Source of the DNA: an uncultured Bacteroidia bacterium | GTDB lineage: Bacteria; Bacteroidota; Bacteroidia; NS11-12g; UBA9320 | Assembly: GCA_943789165.1 (NCBI GenBank) | Contig: CALSTB010000005.1 | Coordinates: forward strand, 155,001-219,000 | Direction: 5' to 3' | DNA: 64,000 nt | Position numbers and translations under genes: made by a program | The notes under the pieces: model-generated | What the model saw: the letters and a program-made list of their open reading frames with translations, nothing else | Database searches by the model: none | What the model was told of the DNA's origin: nothing | In this document: one piece after another, positions 1 to 10,208 of the stretch | Layout: the number at the start of each line of letters is the position of its first letter | How positions within the stretch are numbered: position 1 is the first letter of the stretch

Positions 1-827
<827 letters not shown>

Positions 828-924
828 ATTTTTTTATAATTTATTTACTTTCAATTCTTGTCATTGTTTTCACATTGCCGAAAACAAAGAACTTAATGAT
901 ATTAACCGCATAAGCGGAAAGACT

Positions 925-1038
925 TTTAGGTGATTATATCGAGGGTGTACACCTCTTCCCTTTTCGAACAGAGAAGTTAAGCCCCTCAGAGCCGATGATA
1001 CTTGGGTAAAACCTGGGAAAGTAGGACATTGCCGCTAT
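925..1038 (+). rRNA. 5S ribosomal RNA
   Basis: The core ACCTCTTCCC ... CGAACAGAGAAGTTAAGCCC, followed by the GGGAAAGTAGGACATTGCCGC arm, is typical of Bacteroidota 5S. It sits about 100 bases after the 23S and immediately before a strong terminator, as expected for the last gene of an rRNA operon. The ends are estimated from pairing of the terminal helix and may be off by a few bases. Confidence 0.93.
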
Positions 1039-1045
1039 CATTTAA

Positions 1046-1083
1046 GAACCCATTTTGCATTTGCAGAATGGGTTTCTTTTTTT
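1046..1083 (+). terminator. Intrinsic terminator of the rRNA operon
   Basis: An inverted repeat (GAACCCATTTTGC / GCAGAATGGGTTTC, four-base loop) runs to 1076 and is followed by a run of eight T. It lies a few bases after the 5S gene. Confidence 0.85.
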
Positions 1084-1108
1084 ATACGAATATTTGTCAC
1101 GACACATT

Positions 1109-1116
1109 TATCTTTG
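1109..1116 (+). promoter_or_regulatory. Probable -7 box (TATCTTTG) for uvrC-pabB
   Basis: Perfect match to the Bacteroidota primary-sigma -7 consensus TAnnTTTG. No TTG lies at the best -33 spacing (the nearest is 12 bases upstream), so support is moderate. A start near 1121 would fit the GTG at 1132 as the uvrC start codon. Confidence 0.5.
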
Positions 1117-1131
1117 TCCAAACTTCTAAAA

Positions 1132-2950
1132 GTGGACATCAAAGAGACCCTCAAGATTTTACCCAACCCATCCTGGTATCTACAAATACTTCGATAAAGC
1201 GGGTAAGATCATATATGTTGGCAAAGCCAAGAATCTCAAGAAGACGGGTCAGGGTCTTATTTTCATAAGAATCACGACAACAACAAAACTCAAGGCCTAG
1301 TCTCCAATCTCGCGTATTGACCGCATCGAGTTCGTGGTTGTCGATAACGAAACGGACGCATTACTGCTACTGGAGAACAACCTCATCAAGGAGCACCAGC
1401 CGCGATACAACATGATGCTTGAAGGACGATCGCTCCTTCCCCTTGATTCGCATTACCAATGAACGTTTCCCTCGCGTCTTCGCGATGAGGAACCCTAAGT
1501 ATGACGGTTCTAAGTACTTTGGTCCCTATACATCCGCCCGCTCCATGCACATCGTTGTACTCGATCTTATCAAGTCTCTTTATCCGTCTGCGCAACTGCA
1601 ACTACAACCTGTCCGACGAAAACATCAAGGCCAATAAGTTCCGGGCTTGCCTCGAGTATCAATTGGGTAACTGCAAAGCGCCCTGCGTTGGTAAAGAGTC
1701 GGAGGCCGAATATCTAGAGTCCATTGCCAAGTGTGACGGACATATTCTGAGGCGGTAATTTTGCACAGCGTTAAGACGACATTTGAAAATCGGAAATGGA
1801 ATTGGCAGCAGCGTCTGAAAACTTAGCGTTTGAACAGAGCCAATAAGTTTTAAAGAGAAGATTGGGTCTTCTCGATATGTTCCGCACGAAAGTCGACCGT
1901 CGTAAGCCATACAATCACTAATGTCGACGTGTTCTCTGGTGTGCTAACAGATAAAAGTGCATTCATTAATTACTTAAAAGTAATAAACGGAATGGTCGTT
2001 CGCGCGAAATCTGTAGAGTATAAATTGAAGCTGTCCGAATCTATAGAAGATGTACTCGAGTCAGCCATTCCTAAAATTCGTCACTTATACGAAAGCGAAA
2101 GTAAAGAGTTGATTCTTCCAGTGCCTGTTGATGCGTTTGAATCTTTAAAAGTTACAGTTCCACAAAAAGGAGATAAGAAAAAACTATTGGACCTTTCTGT
2201 TAGAAACGCGCTCTTGTATAAAAAGCAAAAGTTGGATCAGTACGAAAAACTCAACCCTTCGCATCGGTCAGACAGACTCATGCAACAGATGAAGGACGGA
2301 CCTTCAGACTAACGGAGGAACCAAGGCATATTGAGTGTTTCGATAATTCAAATTTGCAAGGCACCAACCCTGTCTCAGCGTGTGTGGTTTTTAAAGATGG
2401 CAAACCATCTAAAAAAGACTACCGCCATTTCAACATTAAGACCGTTATCGGCCCAAACGACTTTGACAGTATGAAGGAGGTTGTGAAAAGAAGGTATGCG
2501 CGATTGCTGAAAGAAAAACAAAACTTACCACAGCTGATTATTATTGATGGGGGCAAAGGTCAACTGAGTGCTACGGTCGAGATTCTAGAGGAACTTGGCC
2601 TCTATGGCAAAATTGCAGTGATTGGCATTGCGAAGCGCCTAGAGGAAATCTATTATCCTGGGGATAGTCTTCCCTTATATATTGACAAAAGCTCTGAGAC
2701 GCTCAAAATAATCCAACAATTAAGAGATGAAGCGCATAGGTTTGGCATTACGCATCACAGAAATAAGCGATCGAAGGAAATGACTACTTCGGAACTAGAT
2801 GGTGTTATAGGTATTGGCCCCAAAACAATAGATACCTTACTTCAGAAATTTCGTTCTGTTAAGAAAATTAAAACGGCCAGTATACAGGAACTTACGGACG
2901 TAATTGGTGCTGATAAAGCCTTAAAATTGCACAAGTACTTTACAGAATGA
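1132..2950 (+). pseudogene. uvrC: UvrC, excinuclease ABC subunit C, interrupted by about 13-16 one-base insertions
   Basis: UvrC makes both incisions beside a DNA lesion in nucleotide excision repair with UvrAB. Pieced across frames, the region reads as one full-length protein of about 600 residues: GIYKYFDKAGKIIYVGKAKNL (GIY-YIG nuclease, from about 1175), the ALLLLENNLIKEHQPRYN segment, [12 protein letters not shown], a cysteine-bearing CLEYQLGNCKAPC segment, the UVR-like stretch, the RNase H-like endonuclease half (IECFDNSN, IIIDGGKGQL) and a C-terminal helix-hairpin-helix. Frame breaks are dense from about 1170 to 1930 and again near 2295-2306; 1929-2290 and 2310-2950 are clean. Each break I could resolve is one extra base, for example in CCC near 1170, GGG near 1253, a T near 1590 and a C near 2306. 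The start is most likely GTG 1132. The stop overlaps pabB by 4 bases (ATGA). Local sequencing error is the likeliest cause; true decay cannot be excluded. Confidence 0.88.
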
Positions 2951-4251
2951 TTCTTCAAGAAAATCAGGTGCAACCAACTATAACGAAGCTCAAGTCATTC
3001 GCACAAACGTATGATACCGTTTTTTGGCTTGAGTCGTGTAATCTACCTAACGCCCACGACATAGGAGCATTTGAACTGGTAATTGGTTTAGGAGAGAAAA
3101 GCAAAATCGAATTAACATCCACGGATTTTTCATGGGATGCTGTATCGAGCTATTTGGACGAACAAGCTTGGAAATTTTTTGCTTTGTCTTATGATTTGAA
3201 GAATGAGATATCCAAGTTAGAAACAAAAAATAAGGATGTACTTAACTGGCCGGTTCTTTCTTGCGTGAAACCTGAGCTGACCATCACGCTATCCAAAAAC
3301 AATGAGTTTAAGGTGTATGGCGTTTCAGAGGCTGAACTATTTAAACTATTAGATACAGTTAACGAAAAAGATTCCAAACCAATAGTTACCTTTTCAGCAA
3401 TATCTGCATCACTGACTGAAGAGGAACACCACCAGCGCGTGAGAGACATCAAAAGGGAGATATCCGAAGGGAATATGTATGAGATGAATTTATGTCTTGA
3501 ACATGTGTTAGAAGATTTCGAGTGTAAACAACCTTTTGAATTATTTCATAAACTTACTCGCACTTCGCCAACACCGTTTTCCGCATACGTACAACTAAAC
3601 CATAAGCATGTACTATGCGCTAGCCCAGAAAGGTTTTTAACGACTCTCAATAATCGTGTGTATTCACAACCGATTAAAGGGACTTCCAAACGTTATGAAA
3701 ATTTCGCGCAAAATCAAGAAAGCAGACTGCATCTTGCCAATTCAATTAAAGAAAGAGCAGAACACATCATGATTGTTGATTTGGTCAGAAACGACTTAAG
3801 TAAACTGTGCAAAGTGGGTTCGATACAGGTTGATGAACTCTTTGAAATTTATGGTTATAAGCATGTGAATCAGATGATTTCAACCATCTCTGGGGAGCTG
3901 GAAAGTTCACCCAACTTTGTAGAGGCGATTAAAGCTACCTACCCTATGGGAAGTATGACCGGAGCCCCGAAACACATTGTCATGAAATTTATTGATGCAT
4001 TGGAAACTGCAGCAAGAGGTTGGTATAGTGGTACAATTGGGTATATACAGCCTGACGGTAATTTTGATTCAAATGTGGTCATTAGGTCTTTGCTCTATGA
4101 CTCTGAGAAACGTGTCGCGAAGTTTTCAGTTGGAGGAGCCATTACTTTCGATAGTGACCCTACGCTTGAATATGAAGAGTGTTTGCTGAAATCTGAAGCA
4201 ATTAGATCTGTGTTGGATATTACGGCGCGAGAAGCTTCTTTTCTTCATTGA
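2947..4251 (+). CDS. pabB: Aminodeoxychorismate synthase component I (PabB)
   Basis: A 434-residue chorismate-utilising enzyme. It aminates chorismate to 4-amino-4-deoxychorismate for folate synthesis. The C-terminal two thirds carry the family motifs: [22 protein letters not shown] with Lys at residue 244, [16 protein letters not shown] and GGAIT. The Lys in PIKGT is the classic sign of PabB, where TrpE has Ala. The start overlaps the uvrC stop by 4 bases, implying translational coupling. No pabA or pabC is nearby, so the glutaminase partner must lie elsewhere. The 3' end overlaps the convergent sensor kinase gene by 32 bases. Confidence 0.93.
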   Translation: MILQENQVQPTITKLKSFAQTYDTVFWLESCNLPNAHDIGAFELVIGLGEKSKIELTSTDFSWDAVSSYLDEQAWKFFALSYDLKNEISKLETKNKDVLNWPVLSCVKPELTITLSKNNEFKVYGVSEAELFKLLDTVNEKDSKPIVTFSAISASLTEEEHHQRVRDIKREISEGNMYEMNLCLEHVLEDFECKQPFELFHKLTRTSPTPFSAYVQLNHKHVLCASPERFLTTLNNRVYSQPIKGTSKRYENFAQNQESRLHLANSIKERAEHIMIVDLVRNDLSKLCKVGSIQVDELFEIYGYKHVNQMISTISGELESSPNFVEAIKATYPMGSMTGAPKHIVMKFIDALETAARGWYSGTIGYIQPDGNFDSNVVIRSLLYDSEKRVAKFSVGGAITFDSDPTLEYEECLLKSEAIRSVLDITAREASFLH

Positions 4252-6757
4252 TCTTAGCACCATAATTGGTTAACAATATGTGCAAGTCCTCAGCCTTGTA
4301 TGGTTTACCCAAAAAGTCATCCATTCCTGAATTCATGTAAAACTCTTTACTGCTTTCATTCGCATCAGCCGTTAGGGCGATTATCGGAGGTCGCTCGTTT
4401 CCGTACAATTCAATGATTTCTTTGGTTGTAGTCAGCCCATCTTTTTCCGGCATTTGAATGTCCATTAGTATGATGTCAACCTTGTTGGTTTCAAGTAAAG
4501 ACATCACTTCCACTCCGTTTTCGGCGTGTAAGAAATCATCGTATCCAAACTTGTTCAACAATTTTTCAATCAACATTTTGTTAAACATGTTGTCTTCTGC
4601 CACAAGTATTTTTAATGGGAATTTCTCATTAATAGGTTCTTCTACATTCAGTGGGTTGCTGCGTTGTTTCACATTAACAGGTTCCTCACTTAAGTTGTCG
4701 TTTGATGTTGGTATTTTACCTTCTATTGTGAAAAAGAAGGTAGTGCCCACTCCTTTTTCTGAAGACAAGCTTATCTGGCCACCCATTAATTCCACTAGTT
4801 TTTTGGAAATACTTAAGCCTAATCCAATACCTCCATATTTACGTGAAGTGGTGTTGTCTTCTTGCTCAAAAGCATCAAAAATCGTTTGTTGTTTTTCGGG
4901 AGAAATACCTATTCCATCATCACTTACCGCAAATTTCAGTTTAGCATTTTGCTCATTTAATCCCGGTGAACGCATAAGTTCTTCCAGGTTGACGGTAATT
5001 TTAATTGTACCGTCTTGGGTGAATTTTACCGCATTAGAAACCAAGTTGATAAGCACTTGTCGAATTCGTAGAATGTCGCCTTTGAAATATGTAATGTCAG
5101 AGCTCACTATTTCGTGTTCAATAACAATGTTTTTCTCTTTGGCTTGTTTTGAGAAAATAGTGATTACCTCTTCAATCAGTTGCTCTAGGTCAATCAATTT
5201 TGATTCAAGATTCATTTTACCCGCTTCGATTTTCGAGAAATCGAGAATGTCGTTTAGAATGACCAACAAGTTTTGGCTACTCGTTTCTATTGTCTCAACA
5301 TATTTTTTCTGCTCCTTGTTTAAGGATGAGTCTAACAATAAGGCAGCCATTCCCATAATGCCATTCATGGGTGTACGTATTTCATGACTTGTTACGGCCA
5401 GGAAGTTAGACTTTGCCCGCAAGCCTGACTCAGCCTGTCTTTTAGCATCATCCAGAATCGCATTCATTTGACGTAACTCATCGTTTTGGTCATTGATGAT
5501 AGCGTTTCTTTCCAATAACTTTTTATTCGTTACCCTTTTGATTTGTAGCTGGGTCCACATAAGGCCGATTACTGTGAGTAGAAGCAAAACAGCTATTGCA
5601 GAACCGTACTTTAAGTACGTTGTAAATCGATCGTCCTTTTGCATGAGGGCATCATCTTTTTCATTCAGTTCGTTTTGAACTTCACGAATTTTAGTGTTCC
5701 GTGCATTTTTAATATTTAGATATGTTTTGTACACTGAACCAAAGGCCATTTCACTTCTTACTGAAGCGACCTGTTGCTCAATTGCCAAGGCGTTCTGTAA
5801 ATCTCCTTTAGATTTATAGACTTGGTTTTGCATTTTCAAACATTCAAGTATCCTAACTCGGTCACCTGATGATATGGATTTGGATTTGATTGTTGCTAAG
5901 AGGTTTAAGGCATCATTTGGTTGTCCTTGTTTCAGCCATGTCTCGGCCTTTTGAAGCAAAAGAATTCTATCTACTTCAGCCGATTTCGTTAAACCACCTG
6001 CTATACCTTGGTACTTTGTAGCCAACGCGTAATTCTTAAGCGTTAAATTGAGCTTTGATAATAACAAGTAATCGTATGCCAAAGGCAGCGGACGACTTTT
6101 CGTTTTGTTAATATTAATGGACTCCAATAAAGAAAGTTGAGCCTTCTGTAATTCACCAGTGTTGTAATAATATTCGGCAAACAAGTGATGCAATTCTGCA
6201 TGCGTACCTGATTTATCTATGTCTAAGGATTTTATTGTGGCAGATGCCTTGGTTAAGAACTGTTTCGACATGTCTATTTCTTCACCTAACAACATTGCTC
6301 TTCCCAATCGAAGTTGTGCAAGTACAAAGGCTTCAGAGTTTTCATTCACTAAATCAAGACTAGCATTGTATTTTTCGATGGCGTCAATGACATGTCCTTG
6401 TCTAAGTAATAAATCACCTTCCGCGATTTCAGATTTAAATTTTTGCAGAGTAGTGCCAGACATTTGACTGCAGTTATTGATAACAGAGAGCACACTGTCC
6501 CCATTTGTGGGTAGTTGGCCTAGATGATAATAAGCCGTTTGACGATTAAGAAGCGATAGGGCCCAATCTGATCGACAAGCTTGAGTAGATTTTAAGTCAA
6601 TATCCGCAGCATTTATAGCACTAGCAAACTCAGATTTAACAAGTAAAGAATCAATTTTTGATTGTGGAAGAGAAAATGGTTGAGCAAACGATTTACTGAA
6701 AGGAAGTAAAATCCATATACAAACGAATAGTAATCGTAATAGCTTGAGCACGGTCAT
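4220..6757 (-). CDS. Hybrid sensor histidine kinase with periplasmic TPR-like sensor and C-terminal receiver
   Basis: An 845-residue membrane kinase. A signal peptide (1-26, ending FAQ) precedes a helical, TPR-like repeat region to about 345, a coiled-coil, one transmembrane helix (about 384-404) and a cytoplasmic linker. The HisKA H-box [11 protein letters not shown] has the phospho-acceptor His at 458. The ATPase domain shows an N box ([10 protein letters not shown]), DDGIGIS and GGIGLGLSI. The C-terminal receiver has acceptor Asp 766 in [12 protein letters not shown] periplasmic TPR sensor fused to a hybrid kinase is a common Bacteroidota arrangement. No output-domain protein or phosphotransfer partner is adjacent, so its target is unknown. 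Confidence 0.93.
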   Translation of the reverse strand: MTVLKLLRLLFVCIWILLPFSKSFAQPFSLPQSKIDSLLVKSEFASAINAADIDLKSTQACRSDWALSLLNRQTAYYHLGQLPTNGDSVLSVINNCSQMSGTTLQKFKSEIAEGDLLLRQGHVIDAIEKYNASLDLVNENSEAFVLAQLRLGRAMLLGEEIDMSKQFLTKASATIKSLDIDKSGTHAELHHLFAEYYYNTGELQKAQLSLLESININKTKSRPLPLAYDYLLLSKLNLTLKNYALATKYQGIAGGLTKSAEVDRILLLQKAETWLKQGQPNDALNLLATIKSKSISSGDRVRILECLKMQNQVYKSKGDLQNALAIEQQVASVRSEMAFGSVYKTYLNIKNARNTKIREVQNELNEKDDALMQKDDRFTTYLKYGSAIAVLLLLTVIGLMWTQLQIKRVTNKKLLERNAIINDQNDELRQMNAILDDAKRQAESGLRAKSNFLAVTSHEIRTPMNGIMGMAALLLDSSLNKEQKKYVETIETSSQNLLVILNDILDFSKIEAGKMNLESKLIDLEQLIEEVITIFSKQAKEKNIVIEHEIVSSDITYFKGDILRIRQVLINLVSNAVKFTQDGTIKITVNLEELMRSPGLNEQNAKLKFAVSDDGIGISPEKQQTIFDAFEQEDNTTSRKYGGIGLGLSISKKLVELMGGQISLSSEKGVGTTFFFTIEGKIPTSNDNLSEEPVNVKQRSNPLNVEEPINEKFPLKILVAEDNMFNKMLIEKLLNKFGYDDFLHAENGVEVMSLLETNKVDIILMDIQMPEKDGLTTTKEIIELYGNERPPIIALTADANESSKEFYMNSGMDDFLGKPYKAEDLHILLTNYGAKINEEKKLLAP

Positions 6758-6896
6758 AATTCTAATAGTAATCGGGCGTTACCCCAGTAATTTTCGTTCA
6801 AAGTAGTGAACAAATATCGACATTATAAGTTAATTTAGCAAGGTATTTATGATTTAAGAGACTGCAAGTCAGCTAGTTTGATTAACCCAATTAAAA

Positions 6897-7859
6897 ATGT
6901 CCATTATACCATCACTTGATTTAGCCATGTTTATGCATGGTGACGCACAGCAAAAAGCAACTTTTGTTGATGAACTTGGTAAAGCTTATGAAACCATTGG
7001 TTTTGCCGCAATAAAGAACCATTTGTTGTCTGAAGACCTAGAACAAAGGTTGTATGATCAATCACAGAAGTTTTTTGAATTTCCGGAATCTGTTAAGCTA
7101 AAATACTCGGATGATGCCTTGGCTGGACAACGAGGGTATACCGGCTGGGGGAAAGAGCATGCAAAAGGAAAAAACGTTGGAGATTTAAAGGAGTTTTGGC
7201 ATTTTGGCCAATACGTTCCTGACCAATTGAAATCAGAATTCGACTACCCAGATAATTTGATGGTTGACGAGCTGCCTGAATTTAACGAAGTAGGTGAAAT
7301 GGCTTTTAAGGCGCTTGAAGAAACAGGGAAATATATGCTACGGGCAATGGCCATCTATTTGGAATTGGATGAATTCTATTTCGATAATGAGATTCAATAC
7401 GGTAATAGCATCCTTCGACCGATTCATTACCCACCCATTCTTGACGAACCACCATTGGGAGCTGTCAGAGCTGGAGAGCATGAAGATATAAACTTAATCA
7501 CCCTGCTAATGGGAGCGAGTGCGGGCGGTTTGGAGATTTTGTCTAAAGACAATATGTGGGTTGGGGTTACTTCGTTAAAAGACCATCTGGTAGTCAATGT
7601 CGGAGACATGCTCCAACGGTTAACCAACAATAAATTTAAGTCAACGACACATAGAGTTGTGAATCCACCTCGATCGGAATGGGCAAAGCCTAGATATTCG
7701 ATACCCTTTTTTCTACATCCTAAAAGTTCAACCCGTTTGGATTGTCTAGAGTATTGTATCGATGAGACACACCCTAAGGCGTATAGTGATATTTCGGCTG
7801 GAGAATACTTGACTGAAAGACTGTTAGAAATAGGTCTTATTAAGAATGAGTCTAAATAA
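6897..7859 (+). CDS. 2-oxoglutarate/Fe(II)-dependent oxygenase, isopenicillin N synthase-like
   Basis: A 320-residue protein with both halves of the isopenicillin-N-synthase superfamily. The DIOX_N part is at about 3-110. The double-stranded beta-helix core carries the iron ligands His195-x-Asp197 (GEHED) and His252 (TTHRV), and Arg266-x-Ser268 (RYS) for the 2-oxoglutarate carboxylate. The family hydroxylates or cyclises small molecules; the substrate cannot be read from sequence and no pathway genes adjoin it. It stands alone between divergent and convergent neighbours. Confidence 0.87.
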   Translation: MSIIPSLDLAMFMHGDAQQKATFVDELGKAYETIGFAAIKNHLLSEDLEQRLYDQSQKFFEFPESVKLKYSDDALAGQRGYTGWGKEHAKGKNVGDLKEFWHFGQYVPDQLKSEFDYPDNLMVDELPEFNEVGEMAFKALEETGKYMLRAMAIYLELDEFYFDNEIQYGNSILRPIHYPPILDEPPLGAVRAGEHEDINLITLLMGASAGGLEILSKDNMWVGVTSLKDHLVVNVGDMLQRLTNNKFKSTTHRVVNPPRSEWAKPRYSIPFFLHPKSSTRLDCLEYCIDETHPKAYSDISAGEYLTERLLEIGLIKNESK

Positions 7860-8105
7860 AAAATTATATTGTCAAAATTCCCAATAATAGAACAATATGT
7901 CTATATTTGAATTGTTAAATGCGAATTGCAGAGACTGTACTCGTATTTATTGAAGGCTTGTGTTAATGCCATTCCGTATAAGACTTATTTCTCATATGGA
8001 TATTACTACTACTACTTTGACCTATAGCACAACGTCGTCATAAAGATTTTTGACATAAGATACTAGCGGTTTGGCATGATAGAAGGAGGCCTTGGTCTCC
8101 TTTTT
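7860..8105. other. Intergenic stretch, no gene seen
   Basis: A 246-base AT-rich gap between two convergent genes. I find no open frame of note and no structured RNA I recognise, apart from the hairpin at its right end. Confidence 0.6.
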
Positions 8106-8107
8106 TT
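8083..8107 (+). terminator. Intrinsic terminator
   Basis: AAGGAG (8083-8088) pairs with CTCCTT (8097-8102) and continues into a T-run ending at 8107. It lies between the convergent oxygenase and rluD genes. The T-run favours the plus strand, although the oxygenase stop is more than 200 bases upstream. Confidence 0.6.
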
Positions 8108-9131
8108 ATTGGTCTTGCTGGAAGTCGTAAGTACCACTCACATTTCTCCACCTTGCGACAACGGTTGCCATATCTTCCGGCAATTCACTTTCAAAGAATA
8201 GTTCCTCTTTTGTGAAAGGATGAATGAATCCCAATGTCTTAGCATGCAATGCTTGCCGAGGCAAAATCGTAAAACAATTGTCGACAAATTGCTTGTATTT
8301 ACTAAAGACTACACCTTTTAAAATTTTGCTACCCCCATATGTGTCGTCTGAAAACAAGGGATGGCCCAAATATTTCATATGGACCCTAATCTGATGCGTC
8401 CTTCCGGTTTCTAATTGACACTCCACTAAAGAAACATAAGTAAAGTCTTCAATGACTTTATAATGTGTGATGGCATGTTTTCCAACACCTTCTTCGTGCG
8501 TAGCGGTGAATATTTTCCTATTTTGACTGCTCCTCGTTAAGTTGGTCTCAATTGTACCTTCCTTATTAACGGGACTTCCCCACACCAAGGCATGATATTT
8601 TCGAGTAATGGTGTGCGCTTTAAACTGAGCGCCTAAAATGCGGGTACTTTCCTCATCTTTCGCTACAAGAAGCAACCCAGAAGTGTTTTTATCAATGCGG
8701 TGAACAAGAAAAGGATGTCGATCACTTTTGTGAATGTCATCTCCCAGATAATATGCTAACCCATTGCTTAGTGTTCCGTCGTAATTCCCTACACCTGGAT
8801 GGACAGTTAAACCAGCAGGTTTGTTAACCACAAGCACATGGTCATCTTCATACACAATATCAAGGTCCATCTTCTCAGGAACAACCTCGTAGATACGTGG
8901 CTCTTCGAATGACAGTACTTCGATTTTATCTTCTGGCCTAATCTTATAATTCGCCTTTACATATTTGTCGTTAACCCAAACCTTACCTTGGTCAATGGCT
9001 TGTTTAATCTTATTTCTTGAGGCGTTTTCAATGCGGTCTACAAGAAACCGATCAATCCGTATGGCCGACTGCTTTTTGTCTGCAACAAATTCAAATTGAA
9101 CGTACGACTTCCTGTCCTGTGATTTCACCAT
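8106..9131 (-). CDS. rluD: RluD-type 23S rRNA pseudouridine synthase
   Basis: 341 residues. An S4 RNA-binding domain (about 20-80, IRIDRFLVDRI) precedes the RluA-family catalytic domain with HRIDKNTSGLLLVAK, the catalytic Asp being residue 147, and the RTHQIRVHM segment. RluD-type enzymes modify helix 69 of 23S rRNA; the exact target uridines are inferred from the family. Divergent from the isomerase gene, with 60 bases between the starts. Confidence 0.87.
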   Translation of the reverse strand: MVKSQDRKSYVQFEFVADKKQSAIRIDRFLVDRIENASRNKIKQAIDQGKVWVNDKYVKANYKIRPEDKIEVLSFEEPRIYEVVPEKMDLDIVYEDDHVLVVNKPAGLTVHPGVGNYDGTLSNGLAYYLGDDIHKSDRHPFLVHRIDKNTSGLLLVAKDEESTRILGAQFKAHTITRKYHALVWGSPVNKEGTIETNLTRSSQNRKIFTATHEEGVGKHAITHYKVIEDFTYVSLVECQLETGRTHQIRVHMKYLGHPLFSDDTYGGSKILKGVVFSKYKQFVDNCFTILPRQALHAKTLGFIHPFTKEELFFESELPEDMATVVARWRNVSGTYDFQQDQ

Positions 9132-9191
9132 ATTAAAACTAAAGAGTTTACCTCAAAATGTTAATTTCGCCACGAATTTAGTTTATAACAC

Positions 9192-10208
9192 ATGATAACC
9201 CACGAAACGTCACTTAAAGAATTTGATAAGCAACTGACCTACACACTTGAGCATTATACCAATCATGGATTAAAGTCGTCTGACTTTAATAATGTTGTTC
9301 TTGGCGGGTTAGGTGGATCAGGTATTGGTGCCCTCATTGCTAAGTCTTGGTTTTTTAATACAGCTAATTTGCCCATTGAAACTATTAACGATTATAGCTT
9401 ACCAGGCTATGTTAACGATAAGTCGTTGGTAGTCTTGAATTCATATTCAGGTAATACGGAAGAGACCATTTCGCTATTCAAAGAAGCCAAGGAAAAAGGA
9501 GCGAGCATCGTTTGTTTATCATCTGGTGGCCAGATAGCCGAGATGGCAAAAGCGGAAGGCGTTACGTGTTATCCAATCGAGACAGGATTTCAGCCACGTC
9601 AGACATTGGGGATGGGACTAACCTATCTAACTTTAATTTTAGGAGATTTCTTTGGGATTGAATACAAGACAGAATTAACTGAAATCAAAGATAAATTGAT
9701 CGAGAACCAGGAGAAACAAATCCTATCGGCTGAAAAAATTTATCAATACTTTCAATCAAGCATCAAGAACAAGTTTGTGATTTTGGCAGATAGAGCCATG
9801 TATCCATTGGCGATGCGTTTCGCACAACAATTAAATGAGAATGCGAAGCTTGAAGCTTTCGTTCATCCAGTTCCTGAATGCAACCACAATGTGTTGGAAT
9901 CCTATACGGATAGGTTGCCAACAAATTTCCTATTACTTTATACCGAAGAAAATGTACGTGTAGGATCCCGTTTCGATTTTATTTCTGGTCATTTAGAAAT
10001 GGATAACAATAAGGTATTGCCATTAGCCATACCTAACTACGATCTATATACCATTTTTGATGTGAACTATCGCTTGGATTGGTTCTCAGTTTTCGCAGCT
10101 CAAGATCTTGATGCCGACTTAATGAATGTGCCGATTTTGACCTCCCTAAAGGAGTTTATGAGTGAAGTCGAAGAGATATTCGAAGATGACGCAGAAGCAG
10201 AAGGCTAG
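9192..10208 (+). CDS. SIS-domain bifunctional phosphoglucose/phosphomannose isomerase
   Basis: 338 residues with two SIS lobes. The first has a glycine-rich GGLGGSGIG (38-46) and the sugar-phosphate motif NSYSGNTEET. The second carries EAFVHPVPECNHNVLES, whose Glu and His are typical catalytic residues in this family. Members interconvert fructose-6-phosphate with glucose-6-phosphate and mannose-6-phosphate. The 3' end overlaps the convergent BNR-protein gene by 4 bases. Confidence 0.82.
   Translation: MITHETSLKEFDKQLTYTLEHYTNHGLKSSDFNNVVLGGLGGSGIGALIAKSWFFNTANLPIETINDYSLPGYVNDKSLVVLNSYSGNTEETISLFKEAKEKGASIVCLSSGGQIAEMAKAEGVTCYPIETGFQPRQTLGMGLTYLTLILGDFFGIEYKTELTEIKDKLIENQEKQILSAEKIYQYFQSSIKNKFVILADRAMYPLAMRFAQQLNENAKLEAFVHPVPECNHNVLESYTDRLPTNFLLLYTEENVRVGSRFDFISGHLEMDNNKVLPLAIPNYDLYTIFDVNYRLDWFSVFAAQDLDADLMNVPILTSLKEFMSEVEEIFEDDAEAEG

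Noticed and set aside
4458-5387. 309-codon open frame on the plus strand opposite the hybrid kinase
   Set aside because: It lies fully antisense to a well-supported kinase with HisKA, ATPase and receiver motifs; its translation is Ser/Ile/Phe-rich without a domain and it has no promoter. It is a shadow frame.
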